DNA from: Lysobacterales bacterium | GTDB taxonomy: Bacteria; Pseudomonadota; Gammaproteobacteria; Xanthomonadales; Marinicellaceae | DNA length: 64,000 nt | NCBI GenBank assembly: GCA_026982315.1 | Contig: JALSHI010000050.1 | Location: forward strand, 62,001-126,000 | Direction of reading: 5' to 3' | Part shown: positions 27,113 to 37,166 of the stretch, piece after piece | Layout: each line of letters starts with the position of its first letter | How positions within the stretch are numbered: position 1 is the first letter of the stretch | Translations under genes and position numbers: made by a program | Notes under the pieces: model-generated | Seen by the model: the letters and a program-made list of their open reading frames with translations, nothing else | What the model was told of the DNA's origin: nothing | The model's database searches: none

Positions 27113-28480
27113 TTACTTCTCCGCCATTCTGGCGATAATGCCCGCGCTTTGCTCTTCCAGAATCTGGGTTTGCTTGCGTGCCATGGACTGCAAGATGGAG
27201 TGCAATACTGTCAGCGGGATGGCTACTACCAGACCCAGCACCGTGGTGACCAGAGCCATGGAGATACCACCGGCCATGCTCTTGGGATCGCCGGTGCCAA
27301 ACAGGGTAATCATCTGGAAGGTCTGGATCATGCCCACCACTGTACCCAACAGACCCAGGAGCGGGGCAATCACATAAAGCACCTTAATAAATGACAGTCC
27401 GGACTCCAGCGGTGCTGTTTCACGCAAAATGGCTTCATCCAGCTTCAGCTCCATGGTTTCGATATCCGCATCGGGATTCTCGGTATAAACCTTCATAATC
27501 CGGCCCAGCGGGTTGTCTTCGCGTGGCTGCTTGCTCTTGAGCTGGCGCTTGATTTTGCGACCAATGGTCAGCAACTGCAGGAACTTCCACAGCGCCACCA
27601 GCAGGCCAATAGCGCCCAGGGACAGGATCACATAGCCCACGATGCCGCCTTCCTTGACCTTTTCCCACAAACTGGGTGTTTGAACCACCAGTTGCAAAAT
27701 GGTGCCGCGGGTATAGTCCACAGGCACATCCGTCACCTGGTTGGGCGGAGTTTGGACGAATTTACGTGACAGCGCCAGCCAACGGCCGTCAGGCTGCCGC
27801 TTCAGACGGTGCAGAATCGGCTTGCTGAGGCCACCTTCTTCGTCAGGCGACTTGAGAATAAGAAAGTTGCCATCCTTGTCGAAAGCGTCGAACACACCCA
27901 GACGGGCCGCTTCCTGATTCTTCTCTACAATGCCCTCAGCATTCAGAATATCGGTTTTAAACTTGACAATCTTGCCCGATTCGGTGATTTCACGCTGCAT
28001 TTCGTACCACAAGCGGCGGATATCATCGATCGTTGGCAGTTCTTTCTTGGAAGCCAGTTCCGCCAGAAAATCAATGCGGTCAGGATACTGGGCGCTGGTC
28101 AGAGAATGCTCCAACTGGGAACGCAAGTCACCGGCCAGAATCTTGATGGTGCCCTGCATTTCACCCAGGTTACCAGAACGTTCGTGCAGAACGGTTTCCA
28201 GATCAGCCAGCTCTTTTTCATTGGCGTCATATTCAGCTTTCAGCCTTTCGCTGCGCTGTTCCTGGGCACGCAAAGCCGCACGCGCTTCATTCAGCAAACG
28301 CTGCTGCTGATCCCGCTTCTGCTTGAACTCGGCAATGCGGCGCTTGTTTTCCGCAGAGCTTTCGCGGCCGGCCTGATACACTTTTTTCAGCAACTCATCC
28401 ATGCTTTTGGTGTTTGCCTGCTGGGCGCTTGCGGCACCAGCCAGCAAAAAAGCACTCAATGCAATAATAATTTTTTTCAT
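27113..28480 (-). CDS. ttpC: Long ExbB-like protein with N-terminal coiled coil (TtpC type)
   Basis: This 455-residue protein has a signal peptide (cleavage near ASAQ), a long periplasmic coiled coil at about 25-145 rich in Glu, Lys and Arg, a beta-type region to about 255, a membrane helix near 270-290, and a C-terminal MotA/TolQ/ExbB domain with VLYVIAPLLGLLGTVVGMIQTF. This matches TtpC of Vibrio TonB2 systems, which is needed with ExbB2/ExbD2 for iron-siderophore uptake. Whether iron or another substrate is served here is not shown. Confidence 0.92.
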   Translation of the reverse strand: MKKIIIALSAFLLAGAASAQQANTKSMDELLKKVYQAGRESSAENKRRIAEFKQKRDQQQRLLNEARAALRAQEQRSERLKAEYDANEKELADLETVLHERSGNLGEMQGTIKILAGDLRSQLEHSLTSAQYPDRIDFLAELASKKELPTIDDIRRLWYEMQREITESGKIVKFKTDILNAEGIVEKNQEAARLGVFDAFDKDGNFLILKSPDEEGGLSKPILHRLKRQPDGRWLALSRKFVQTPPNQVTDVPVDYTRGTILQLVVQTPSLWEKVKEGGIVGYVILSLGAIGLLVALWKFLQLLTIGRKIKRQLKSKQPREDNPLGRIMKVYTENPDADIETMELKLDEAILRETAPLESGLSFIKVLYVIAPLLGLLGTVVGMIQTFQMITLFGTGDPKSMAGGISMALVTTVLGLVVAIPLTVLHSILQSMARKQTQILEEQSAGIIARMAEK

Positions 28481-28483
28481 GGC

Positions 28484-29266
28484 TTATTGTCCTCCAGCTT
28501 GTTTCGGGCCTGTCGCCGGCAGTCTAACCAGATCCGGTGCGGCCTGCTTGGCAGCCATGCGGATGCCTTGCTTGATGGTGTCGTTATATTCCTTACCCAG
28601 ATGTTCAAATTTCCGGGTCAGCGGGTTCCACCAGCCAGACTGTTTTTCATCCAGGGTTTGATACAGGAGCAAAGTACGACCAATTCGCAGGAACCTCACC
28701 TTGCGGTTTTCGCTGGGCAAGGTATCTTCGTAGGTTTCCACCGAACGGCCATAGTCCAGCTCAATGCCGTAGGCTTCGGTCACTTTACGGAACTTTTCAG
28801 ATGTGGTGATGTCAGACTTGTCAAGCAAATCTTCAAGAGCGGCAACACGCGCCATGCGTTCAGCCAGTTTAAATGGGACATCAGCTTGCACCAGTTCACC
28901 CAGCATTTCCACCATTTCGATAATCAGCGGAACAACACCGCGGTTGGTGGCTTCCAACTGATCCATCTGCTGGAGTATGGAGGCTTTTTGCGCACGCTGG
29001 TCCTCGACCACGCGCTCCAACTGATCGTTGTAAATTTTCAGACTTTCAATTTCGTTCAGAACCGTGCGGTACTTAATTGTCAGGTTATCTGTCTGTTCCG
29101 CCAGCCGGTCCACCGTTTTTTGTGCTTTGGCTGCGTCCTTGTTGATTTTTATGTCTGTCTGGATGGCTGTTTTCAACGCCTGGGCATTCACCCCGGCGGC
29201 AAGAACCAGAGCCAGCGCAACCACAACAAGTCGAATTGCTCGATTTGCATTCTGTGCTATGTACAT
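28484..29266 (-). CDS. DUF3450 periplasmic coiled-coil protein
   Basis: The 260-residue protein has a signal peptide (cleavage near VNAQA) and a long coiled coil over about residues 30-110 (KAQKTVDRLAEQTDNLTIKY...). A C-terminal region has EKFRKVTEAYGIELDYGRSVETYE and IGRTLLLYQTLDEKQSGWWNP, which are typical DUF3450 segments. DUF3450 proteins are regularly the first gene of TonB2/TtpC operons in marine gammaproteobacteria. It should be periplasmic and may contact TtpC through the shared coiled-coil character; that contact is inference. Confidence 0.9.
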   Translation of the reverse strand: MYIAQNANRAIRLVVVALALVLAAGVNAQALKTAIQTDIKINKDAAKAQKTVDRLAEQTDNLTIKYRTVLNEIESLKIYNDQLERVVEDQRAQKASILQQMDQLEATNRGVVPLIIEMVEMLGELVQADVPFKLAERMARVAALEDLLDKSDITTSEKFRKVTEAYGIELDYGRSVETYEDTLPSENRKVRFLRIGRTLLLYQTLDEKQSGWWNPLTRKFEHLGKEYNDTIKQGIRMAAKQAAPDLVRLPATGPKQAGGQ

Positions 29267-29414
29267 ACCGTGTTACCACTCATGTTAATTAAGAAAAACC
29301 AGGCCCCCACCCTGCCAAAAACCGGGACAAGACCCGAATTTGGCGGCCAGAAAGCCTGCACCGCTTAAGGTTAGGGCCTAGAATACCGTCTCACTTGTGA
29401 AAAGAAAAGCCCTA

Positions 29415-29445
29415 TTTTTAGCATTTTGGGGTGTACATTTGTCAA
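29415..29445 (-). promoter_or_regulatory. Candidate promoter of the DUF3450-ttpC-exbB-exbD-tonB operon
   Basis: A perfect TTGACA (29445-29440, minus strand) is followed after 18-19 bases by CTAAAA/TAAAAA. The spacing is slightly long. The leader to the DUF3450 start would be about 140 bases. Confidence 0.4.
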
Positions 29446-29464
29446 AAAAACGAGTAGGAAAGCA

Positions 29465-29488
29465 TGAACAAGTGTTACAGATTGTTCA
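29465..29488. promoter_or_regulatory. Perfect inverted repeat, possible operator
   Basis: TGAACAA and TTGTTCA flank a 10-base spacer. The element lies just upstream of the candidate TonB2 operon promoter and between the divergent genes. The cognate regulator is unknown. Confidence 0.4.
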
Positions 29489-29621
29489 GTTAGGTGTCCT
29501 GTTGATTCATTTGCCCCGACCTTGTGCTGAAGGTGTGTAGACACTTTTGCCGCAATGGTTTTTTCCTGTTTTCAAGTGGCGTAAAATGCCTCTTTGCCGG
29601 GCGTTCAAAAACCACGTTAAG

Positions 29622-29978
29622 ATGAAAAAAAGTCACATCCCTCTATTGTTTTTCAAGCTCATCGCGGTCGTGGTTTATGACGGCCTGGTGATGTTTGGCA
29701 TCGCTCTTTTTCTCAGCCTCATCACCGTCATCCTCTCCCCACAGCATGAAGTGCCGCCAGAAACCCTGTGGTTTCAGTTGATTATCCTGGCCGGTATCAG
29801 CGCCTACATTACCACTTCACTGAAAATGGGCGGACAAACCTTGGGCATGAAAACCTGGAAATTGCACTGGAACGGTTTGAAGCCGCGATCCTGGCCGGTG
29901 GCTTTCACGCTGGTGACTCTGGGCTTGGCCGGCGCCAGTGCCTTGTTGACTGCCAGTCTGGGACTGTTTTCCGGCTAA
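29622..29978 (+). CDS. RDD family membrane protein
   Basis: From the ATG at 29622 (M-K-K-S-H) the protein has 118 residues and three hydrophobic spans. It has the RDD pattern: basic residues and VYDGLVMFGIALFL in helix 1, and GGQTLGMKTWKLHW before helix 3. An earlier frame start lacks an RBS. The gene is convergent with lptG, an arrangement common next to lptFG and pepA in gammaproteobacteria. RDD proteins are small membrane proteins, some linked to ion or Na+/H+ exchange; no specific role is claimed. Confidence 0.8.
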   Translation: MKKSHIPLLFFKLIAVVVYDGLVMFGIALFLSLITVILSPQHEVPPETLWFQLIILAGISAYITTSLKMGGQTLGMKTWKLHWNGLKPRSWPVAFTLVTLGLAGASALLTASLGLFSG

Positions 29979-30023
29979 TCCGGGATCTCACAGACACTCG
30001 TCGCCACTGCATCACCGTCGCCT

Positions 30024-31154
30024 TTAGGCGATTTCTGCCACCAACGCCTGCTGGCACGCCGCTGGATTTCCCAGGCGCCCTGAGCGCAGGTACCAGAGCA
30101 CCCCTGCAATAATCAATAACGGTGGTAACACCGTCACCCAGATTGGGTGCAAGGCATAAACCTCTCCCAGATTCAGTAATGTGCGGTTGGCCAGATACAG
30201 CACAACACCCAGCATGATCCCTATTGTCAGGCGCTGCCCAACTCCGCCACGCAATGAACCAAACAAAAACGGCAAGCCACTCAGCGCTGATGCAATCACC
30301 AGCAAGGGGAAACTCAATTTGGCCCACAAGGCGACCCGATAGGCAGGCGCCACATAGGCCTGCCGGCTTTTGAAGTGCTGTAAGCGAATAATGTCACGCA
30401 TCGACAGGTATTTTGGCCGGGTGCGACTAATCATCAGAATTTTAGGATCAATCCGCGATGGCCAGACTTTTTCTTCTGCCTGTTCCATGAGAACCTTCCC
30501 GGGAGTAAAGCGGGTGGTTGACACATCCCGCATGTGCCACGCGCCATTCTGATGCTCGGCTTCCCGCGCCTGTGAAACCTCCGTCAACTGCAAGGTTTTA
30601 TCCAACTGAAAAATATGCACATCGAGCAGACGCACCTCTTGCCGATTATGGCTTTTATCCACAACCGGGAGCGCATTCAAAATCACATCCCCATCACGGA
30701 CCCAAATGCCCGAGTGGCGGCTGATACCCATGTTTTTTTTCAGTTGACCGGTTCGAAAGGACTCCGCCAAAAATTCGCTGTTGGGCACAATAAATTCGCC
30801 CAGCCAAGCCATTGGCAGCATCCAGATAGCCATGGCCATGGCGACGGTGCAGGCAATGCGCAAGCGGCTATATCCGACTGAGCGCAGCACCGTCAGCTCG
30901 GAACCCGCCGCCAAGGCCCCCAGGCCCAGCAACACGCCCACCACGGCACTAACGGCAAACATGTCATAAATCCGGCGGGGAATGGTAAGCAAAACAAAAT
31001 AAAAAGCATCGGCCACACCATAGTCGCCGTGGCCAATGTCACCCATTTCTCCAATAATAGCGATCAATACATCCAGCGATAAGAAGATCAGGACAGCCAG
31101 CAATACGCCCTGACTCACCGATTTCAGAAGATAGCGGTCGATAATTTTCAACAT
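30024..31154 (-). CDS. lptG: LPS export ABC transporter permease LptG
   Basis: The ATG at 31154 gives a 376-residue protein starting MLKIIDRYLLKSV. The longer frame lies inside lptF. Six membrane spans flank a periplasmic jellyroll domain (about 130-265). The start overlaps the lptF stop (ATGTTGA), so the two permease halves are coupled. LptG with LptF and LptB extracts LPS from the inner membrane and passes it to LptC and LptA. The C-terminus has the usual LRSG-type end. Confidence 0.95.
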   Translation of the reverse strand: MLKIIDRYLLKSVSQGVLLAVLIFLSLDVLIAIIGEMGDIGHGDYGVADAFYFVLLTIPRRIYDMFAVSAVVGVLLGLGALAAGSELTVLRSVGYSRLRIACTVAMAMAIWMLPMAWLGEFIVPNSEFLAESFRTGQLKKNMGISRHSGIWVRDGDVILNALPVVDKSHNRQEVRLLDVHIFQLDKTLQLTEVSQAREAEHQNGAWHMRDVSTTRFTPGKVLMEQAEEKVWPSRIDPKILMISRTRPKYLSMRDIIRLQHFKSRQAYVAPAYRVALWAKLSFPLLVIASALSGLPFLFGSLRGGVGQRLTIGIMLGVVLYLANRTLLNLGEVYALHPIWVTVLPPLLIIAGVLWYLRSGRLGNPAACQQALVAEIA

Positions 31155-32245
31155 GGGCCTAATTTCCTGGCCCGAAACGGCCCTAACTCGCCATCCTGTT
31201 TCCAGATCCGCCACAAGGCAAAAGCCAAAAACGCCAGGTGCACCCACCACAGGCCCAGCCATTGCGGCAATTTGCCTTGCTCCAGCAAGGCCCGACCCAA
31301 TGCGAGAAAGTTGACATAGGCCACATAGACCAGCAAACCAATCATCAGGTTGCCGTATTTGCCCTCACGGGGAGAGGTGCGCGCCAATGCCACAGCCAGG
31401 GCCACCAGCACCAGCACCGAAATCGGGGGCACCAGGCGCCAGTGCAATTCCGTGCGGTCCTTAAGCGATTCTGAAGCCAGTAATTCCCGCAGTGTTTTGC
31501 CGTCTTCCTCCACAGAAAAAGCCCGGCCGCGCAAACGCGGCAGCTTCACATCCGCCCGCTCAAAGTGGATGCGCTGATAGCGCAACTGCCCCAGACGGCC
31601 TTGGGTCCGGTGGCCATCAAATAGTGCCAGATAACGCTGATGACTGGCCTCGTCCTCAAACTGGTAGCCGTAACTGGCGGTTAACACATCCACTGCTTCA
31701 GGAGTTTGACGGGCCAGAAAAATACGCTGAAAGCGATTATTGTCGGCATCAATCTTCTCAACATAAATCACGGCATCATCATCGCCCAGGCTCTGGAACT
31801 CCCCTTCTTTCAGGCCAAGCACCGAGACCTCCTTGCGGGCGGCCTGGGCCAAAATATCAGACTGCCGCGAGGCCCAGGGCACCAACCACAGGGAAAGCAC
31901 CAGCATAAACACCGCAAAACTGATGGCCATGGGCATGAGAAATCGCAAAAAACTGCCGACTCCCAAACCAAATGCATGGTACATCACCGCCTCCTGGTTG
32001 CGGTACATGCCACTGAGGTGACCCAATACGCCCAAAAACAGGGACAAGGGAAACAGAATGGTGAGCACACTGGCGGTACGCAGCCCCAGCTCAGTCACAA
32101 GCATGGAAGACGGCAAGGCTCCGCGGGCAATGGCGCGCAGGGTGTCTGCAAACAGGGTGCCCACAGTAATCAGAAACAGCACGGAAAAAATAACCGCAAA
32201 TGTCTTTGCCGATTCGCGCCGCAAATAAGAGGGAAGGATTTTCAC
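31148..32245 (-). CDS. lptF: LPS export ABC transporter permease LptF
   Basis: The likely start is the GTG at 32245 (V-K-I-L-P-S-Y-L-R-R-E), preceded by a GGA element. The frame extends 16 codons further up, but that segment does not resemble LptF. About 365 residues with the LptF/LptG layout: helices 1-3, a periplasmic domain at about 120-255, helices 4-6. Motifs include FADTLRAIARGALPSSMLVTELGLRT and ARTSPREGKYGNLMIGLLVYV. It is the partner of LptG and is transcribed divergently from pepA, as in many gammaproteobacteria. Confidence 0.93.
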   Translation of the reverse strand: MKILPSYLRRESAKTFAVIFSVLFLITVGTLFADTLRAIARGALPSSMLVTELGLRTASVLTILFPLSLFLGVLGHLSGMYRNQEAVMYHAFGLGVGSFLRFLMPMAISFAVFMLVLSLWLVPWASRQSDILAQAARKEVSVLGLKEGEFQSLGDDDAVIYVEKIDADNNRFQRIFLARQTPEAVDVLTASYGYQFEDEASHQRYLALFDGHRTQGRLGQLRYQRIHFERADVKLPRLRGRAFSVEEDGKTLRELLASESLKDRTELHWRLVPPISVLVLVALAVALARTSPREGKYGNLMIGLLVYVAYVNFLALGRALLEQGKLPQWLGLWWVHLAFLAFALWRIWKQDGELGPFRARKLGPC

Positions 32246-32674
32246 GCAATGTCCATTCTGTGAGAAAACAATGGCAGCCGCGGCACTGTCCAAGCAATGT
32301 CACAGTCAAAACCACAGCTATCTTACCAAAAGACGACCCTGTCCATGCATTTGGCAAGGCACAGCATCATTTGACATTTTAAGACACAGCGCTCCACTTT
32401 TCCGTTCAATTTGCTCCAAACGCGTACCTGATACGCCAAAACAAGGCATCGAATGTATCATTCCGTTTTTTGCAATAGCAAAAGCTGGCTCATGGCGAGA
32501 AAATTGCTAGAATACGTCGTTATGCCGTTTCTACACCGGTAACCTGCCGGCTCTATTTAAACGGAAAGGCAGGTAACAACTGCTAAAGCGCGACTGATCG
32601 GACTCCAAATATCCATTTCGCGCTGACTCTGTTTTCTCACGACACAAGGCCACACATTGGCATGGAAGGTAATT
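32246..32674. other. Divergent intergenic region lptF / pepA
   Basis: This region of about 430 bases should hold both promoters. A plausible plus-strand -10 (TAGAAT at 32508-32513) has only a weak -35 (TGGCTC, 16-base spacing). For lptF, TAAGAT-like hexamers occur without a good -35. No structured RNA or small gene was recognised. Confidence 0.4.
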
Positions 32675-34147
32675 ATGAAAATCACGCAACGCATCAGCCC
32701 CCAACCCGAAACCGGCGATCATGCCATTTTATTTGGTGTTTTTTCTGGTGACACGCTCAATGACACCGGTCGCCAGATTGACGCCTTACTGAATGGCCAG
32801 TTACAACGATTACTGGAAACAGGCGATTTTCGTGCCGAGCCGTCGCAGTTGATCACACTGTACAGTCAAACAAATCAGCCCGTCATTATCGCCGGCCTGG
32901 GAGAGAAGGACCGTTTCAACAAGGGTATCTATCAAGACGCCACAACCAAGGCTGTGCGTCAAGCCGGCTGCCTCTCGGTTCGGAAAGCAGAATGTCTCAT
33001 GCCACTGATCAACCAGGACGCTATTCCCGAAAAGCGGCTGGCACAACTGGCCGCCATCGCCGCCCATAATGGCGCTTACCAGTATACGGCCACGCGCACC
33101 GTGCGTGATGAGGACAAAATCGATCTGGATCAAGTCACCATTACCGTGCGCCAGGACTGTGAAAACTGTGTGCGCCAGGGCGATGCCATCGGCATCGGCA
33201 TGACGCAGGCCCGAGAACTGGGCAATTTGCCGCCGAATATTTGCAATCCCGCGTATCTGGCGGCCAAGGCAGAAGAAATTACCAGCCAATACGCTAATAC
33301 CCGTCACCGCGTGCTCAATCAGGACGAACTGGAAGAAATGGGCATGGGCGCTTTGTTGGCTGTGGGCCAAGGCAGTGCCAATGACTCCAAAATCGTGGTT
33401 TTGGAGTACAACGGCGGCGGCGATGCCAAACCCTATGCCCTGGTGGGCAAGGGCGTGACCTTCGATTCCGGCGGTATTTCCCTGAAACCCGGCCTCAATA
33501 TGGACGAAATGAAATACGATATGATGGGTGCAGGCAGTGTTATCGGTGCCTTTATCACTGCCGCCGAGCTGCAACTACCCATTAATCTGGTGGTGGTGGT
33601 GCCCACTGTGGAGAACATGCCCGATGGCCGCGCCTACCGTCCAGGCGATGTCATCACCTCCTACAGCGGCAAAACCATCGAAGTCCTCAACACCGATGCC
33701 GAAGGCCGCCTGATTTTGTGTGATGCACTGACTTACGCCCAGGAATTCCAACCGCAGGTGATTGTCGATGTGGCTACACTCACCGGCGCTTGCGTGGTCG
33801 CCCTGGGGCATGTGACCTCAGCGGTCATGAGTAACCGCGATGAACTGGCCGCCCAGTTAATGGCCTCTGGCCAGGCAGTATACGACCGCACCTGGCATAT
33901 GCCCTTGTACGATGAATACAAACAACAATTGAAGACCAACTTCGCCGATATTAAAAACATTGGTGGCATGCCAGCCGGTTCCATCACCGCCGCGGCCTTT
34001 CTGGAAGAATTCATTGAAGAAGATCAGCCATGGGCGCATCTGGACATTGCCGGGGTTGCCTGGCGCAAAAAAGAAGAAGGCGCCACCGGTCGCGTCGTGC
34101 CCTTGCTGACGCAGTTTTTAATTGACCAAAGCGAAAACGCCGGCTAA
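32675..34147 (+). CDS. pepA: Leucyl aminopeptidase (M17)
   Basis: The ATG at 32675 is preceded by GGAAGGT at SD distance and gives 490 residues. The C-terminal catalytic domain has GKGVTFDSGGISLKP (metal-binding Asp and Lys), KYDMMGAGSVIGA, and the M17 signature NTDAEGRLILCDAL. PepA removes N-terminal amino acids; in E. coli it also binds DNA and serves as an accessory factor for Xer recombination at ColE1 cer. Gene order lptG-lptF / pepA / valS is conserved in gammaproteobacteria. Confidence 0.97.
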   Translation: MKITQRISPQPETGDHAILFGVFSGDTLNDTGRQIDALLNGQLQRLLETGDFRAEPSQLITLYSQTNQPVIIAGLGEKDRFNKGIYQDATTKAVRQAGCLSVRKAECLMPLINQDAIPEKRLAQLAAIAAHNGAYQYTATRTVRDEDKIDLDQVTITVRQDCENCVRQGDAIGIGMTQARELGNLPPNICNPAYLAAKAEEITSQYANTRHRVLNQDELEEMGMGALLAVGQGSANDSKIVVLEYNGGGDAKPYALVGKGVTFDSGGISLKPGLNMDEMKYDMMGAGSVIGAFITAAELQLPINLVVVVPTVENMPDGRAYRPGDVITSYSGKTIEVLNTDAEGRLILCDALTYAQEFQPQVIVDVATLTGACVVALGHVTSAVMSNRDELAAQLMASGQAVYDRTWHMPLYDEYKQQLKTNFADIKNIGGMPAGSITAAAFLEEFIEEDQPWAHLDIAGVAWRKKEEGATGRVVPLLTQFLIDQSENAG

Positions 34148-34174
34148 AACAAGACTTGCCCACAAGAAAAGAAT

Positions 34175-34206
34175 CACACAGGCGGCCGCGGTCGCCTGCG
34201 TCTTTT
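34175..34206 (+). terminator. Terminator after pepA
   Basis: A 9-bp GC-rich stem at 34179-34198 (CAGGCGGCC / GGTCGCCTG, one wobble pair) is followed by TCTTTTC. It lies 31 bases after the pepA stop. Confidence 0.7.
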
Positions 34207-34278
34207 CAGACAACGTCACAATAAACCGGCCACCACTTAATCTTCATTGTCAGGCTTTAGATTCAGGATACCCTACTC

Positions 34279-37056
34279 ATGATGCAAAAATATGATCCAG
34301 CAGCCATTGAAACCAAATGGTACCAGCACTGGGAACAGAATGGATACTTCAAGCCTCGAGGAGAGGGCTCCGAGAGTTTCTGCATCATGATCCCGCCACC
34401 CAATGTGACCGGCACTTTGCACATGGGGCATGCCTTTCAGGACACCATCATGGACGCACTGGTGCGTTACCACCGCATGAAGGGTGATAAAACGCTCTGG
34501 CAGCCAGGCACCGACCATGCGGGCATTGCCACCCAGATGGTGGTGGAACGCCAACTGAATGCCGAAGGGCTGACCCGACACGACCTGGGGCGGGAAAAAT
34601 TTATCGAAAAGGTGTGGGAATGGAAAGAGCACTCCGGCAACACCATCACCCGACAGCTCCGCCGGCTGGGGGCTTCCTGCGACTGGTCGCGGGAACGCTT
34701 TACCATGGACGAAGGGCTGTCTGCCGCAGTCCGGGAAGTCTTTGAAAAACTCTATGACGAAGGGCTGATTTACCGCGGAAAACGCCTGGTTAACTGGGAC
34801 CCGGTATTGCACACGGCCTTATCTGACCTGGAAGTCATTTCCCAGGAGGAGCAAGGCCATTTGTGGCATATTCGCTACCCCATCGCCGATGACAATGGCC
34901 AGCCTTCCGGCGAGCATTTGGTGGTGGCCACCACCCGGCCTGAAACCATGCTGGGAGACACGGCTGTGGCAGTCCATCCTGAAGATGAACGCTATCAGCA
35001 CCTGGTGGGCAAGCACATTGTCCTGCCGTTAACCGGCCGCCTGATTCCCATTATCGCCGATGATTATGTGGACCGTGAATTCGGCACCGGCTGTGTCAAA
35101 ATCACACCAGCGCACGATTTCAATGACTACGACATTGGTCAGCGGCATCAGCTGCCACTGATTAATGTGCTCACCGACAACGCCCGCATTAACGATGACA
35201 TGCCGGAAAAATACCGCAGCCTCGACCGGTTTGAGGCGCGCAAACAGATTGTGGCCGACCTTGAGGCTCAGGGCTGGCTGGAAAAGGTCGAAGATCACAC
35301 TTTGATGGTGCCGCGTGGCGACCGCTCCGGCACCGTCGTCGAGCCTTATCTGACAGACCAGTGGTATGTCAAAATCCAGCCCTTGGCCGAACCGGCCATT
35401 GCCGCGGTGGAAAACGGTGATATCGCCTTTGTGCCTGACAACTGGAAAAACACCTATTACAGCTGGATGAACAACATCCAGGACTGGTGTATCTCCCGCC
35501 AATTGTGGTGGGGTCATCGGATTCCCGCCTGGTACGACGAAGCCGGCAACATTTACGTCGGCCAGTCTGAACAGGCTGTGCGGAAAAAATACAAACTGCC
35601 CGAAGACCTGCCGCTCAAGCAGGACGAGGACGTTCTCGATACCTGGTTTTCGTCCGCCTTGTGGCCGTTTTCCACCCTTGGCTGGCCAGATAATAACCCG
35701 GATCTGAAAACTTTTTACCCCACCAGCGTACTGGTCACCGGCTTCGATATCATTTTTTTCTGGGTGGCGCGGATGATTATGATGGGCCTCAAGTTCATGG
35801 ACGATGCGCCCTTCAAGCAAGTGTATGTGCACGGTTTGGTGCGGGATGCGCAAGGCCAAAAAATGTCCAAATCCAAGGGCAATGTGCTCGACCCGCTGGA
35901 CATTATCGACGGCATTGATCTGGAAAGCCTGATCAAGAAGCGCACCAGCGGCCTCATGCAGCCGCAAATGGCTCCAAAAATCGAGCAGCAAACCCGTGCG
36001 GAGTTTCCTGAGGGCATCAAACCCTATGGCTGCGACGCTTTGCGCTTTACCTTCGCCTCACTGGCTTCCACCGGCCGGGATGTCAAATTTGACATGGGCC
36101 GGCTGGAAGGCTACCGCAATTTTTGTAACAAGGTATTTAATGCCGCCCGGTTTGTGTTTCTCAATACCGAAGACTTCTCGCCAGTGTCTCAATGGCAACC
36201 CCGCACCACAGAAGAAAAGTGGATTGTTTCCCGCCTGCAACACCGTGCCGAAGAAATCAGCGGCCATATGGAGCATTACCGCCTGGATCTGGCCGCCCAA
36301 AGTATTTACGATTTCTTCTGGAATGAATACTGCGACTGGTTTGTGGAACTGTCCAAGCCGTTACTGAACCAGGGGGATACCGCACTGCGGCACAATGTCC
36401 AGCACACCCTGCTGCACGTATTGGACCAGGCCTTGCGCCTGTTGCATCCCATCATGCCATTTATCACCGAAGAAATCTGGCAGGATGTCAAAAACCGCCT
36501 TCAACTCACCGATGACAGCCTGATGCTGGCGGCTTTCCCCTCGCCCCAGAAAAGCCTGGTGGACAAAGAAGCTGAAGCAGAAATGCAATGGATGCAACAA
36601 GTCATATTGGGCATTCGCCAGATCAGGGGAGAAATGAACATCCCGCCGTCCCGTCCCCTGCGCGCCTTTGTCGCCGATGCCAGCGAACAGGACCTGAAAC
36701 GATTACAAAAGCACCAGACCACCTTACAGAAACTGGCCCGGCTGGAAAGCATTCAACCCCTGGACTCAGGCGCCAGCGCGCCTGAGTCCGCCATGGCGCT
36801 GGCCGGCTCCATGAAAATCCTCATCCCTCTGGCAGGGCTTATTGACAAGGCGGCGGAAATTGCCCGATTGAATAAATTACTGGATGGCCTCAACCAGGAT
36901 ATCCAGCGTGCCGAAGGCAAACTGTCCAACGAGCGCTTTGTTGCCAGGGCACCGGCTGCCGTGGTCGAAAAAGAAAAAACCAAACTGGCCGGGTTTCAGG
37001 CACAGGCCGAAGAATTGAAACAGCAATTGCAAAAACTCCATGCCATGGAGAGCTGA
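34279..37056 (+). CDS. valS: Valyl-tRNA synthetase
   Basis: The 925-residue class I synthetase has the HIGH-type motif HMGH in [15 protein letters not shown] (about 45-50), the KMSKSKGN loop near 530, an editing CP1 domain ([17 protein letters not shown]), and a C-terminal coiled-coil tRNA-binding arm (about 865-925, rich in Lys, Glu and Gln). It charges tRNA-Val in the cytoplasm. Spacing to pepA is 131 bases with a terminator between, so it probably has its own promoter. Confidence 0.98.
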   Translation: MMQKYDPAAIETKWYQHWEQNGYFKPRGEGSESFCIMIPPPNVTGTLHMGHAFQDTIMDALVRYHRMKGDKTLWQPGTDHAGIATQMVVERQLNAEGLTRHDLGREKFIEKVWEWKEHSGNTITRQLRRLGASCDWSRERFTMDEGLSAAVREVFEKLYDEGLIYRGKRLVNWDPVLHTALSDLEVISQEEQGHLWHIRYPIADDNGQPSGEHLVVATTRPETMLGDTAVAVHPEDERYQHLVGKHIVLPLTGRLIPIIADDYVDREFGTGCVKITPAHDFNDYDIGQRHQLPLINVLTDNARINDDMPEKYRSLDRFEARKQIVADLEAQGWLEKVEDHTLMVPRGDRSGTVVEPYLTDQWYVKIQPLAEPAIAAVENGDIAFVPDNWKNTYYSWMNNIQDWCISRQLWWGHRIPAWYDEAGNIYVGQSEQAVRKKYKLPEDLPLKQDEDVLDTWFSSALWPFSTLGWPDNNPDLKTFYPTSVLVTGFDIIFFWVARMIMMGLKFMDDAPFKQVYVHGLVRDAQGQKMSKSKGNVLDPLDIIDGIDLESLIKKRTSGLMQPQMAPKIEQQTRAEFPEGIKPYGCDALRFTFASLASTGRDVKFDMGRLEGYRNFCNKVFNAARFVFLNTEDFSPVSQWQPRTTEEKWIVSRLQHRAEEISGHMEHYRLDLAAQSIYDFFWNEYCDWFVELSKPLLNQGDTALRHNVQHTLLHVLDQALRLLHPIMPFITEEIWQDVKNRLQLTDDSLMLAAFPSPQKSLVDKEAEAEMQWMQQVILGIRQIRGEMNIPPSRPLRAFVADASEQDLKRLQKHQTTLQKLARLESIQPLDSGASAPESAMALAGSMKILIPLAGLIDKAAEIARLNKLLDGLNQDIQRAEGKLSNERFVARAPAAVVEKEKTKLAGFQAQAEELKQQLQKLHAMES

Positions 37057-37166
37057 TACGTTCGCGCCAATGCCTTTGTCAACGATTGTAAACTGCCCCA
37101 TTGGGATTTCACCAATAAATCCATATCCGGTAACATGGGTGCAATCATTGACCCCTGGTATGCGCA

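Larger units (their letters stand above)
29267..29621. other. Intergenic region between the TonB2 operon and the RDD gene
   Basis: This 355-base divergent region holds a candidate minus-strand promoter (29415-29445) and a perfect inverted repeat (29465-29488). No Fur-box-like 19-mer is visible by eye and no small ORF with a good RBS was found. Confidence 0.6.

Noticed and set aside
27809-29368. 519-codon open frame on the plus strand opposite ttpC and the DUF3450 gene
   Set aside because: The minus-strand genes have clear families, signal peptides and operon spacing. The plus-strand product has no recognisable domain and no RBS; it is a shadow of biased codon use.
34819-35991. Long antisense frames opposite valS
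   Set aside because: Shadows of the valS coding sequence; no RBS and no family resemblance.
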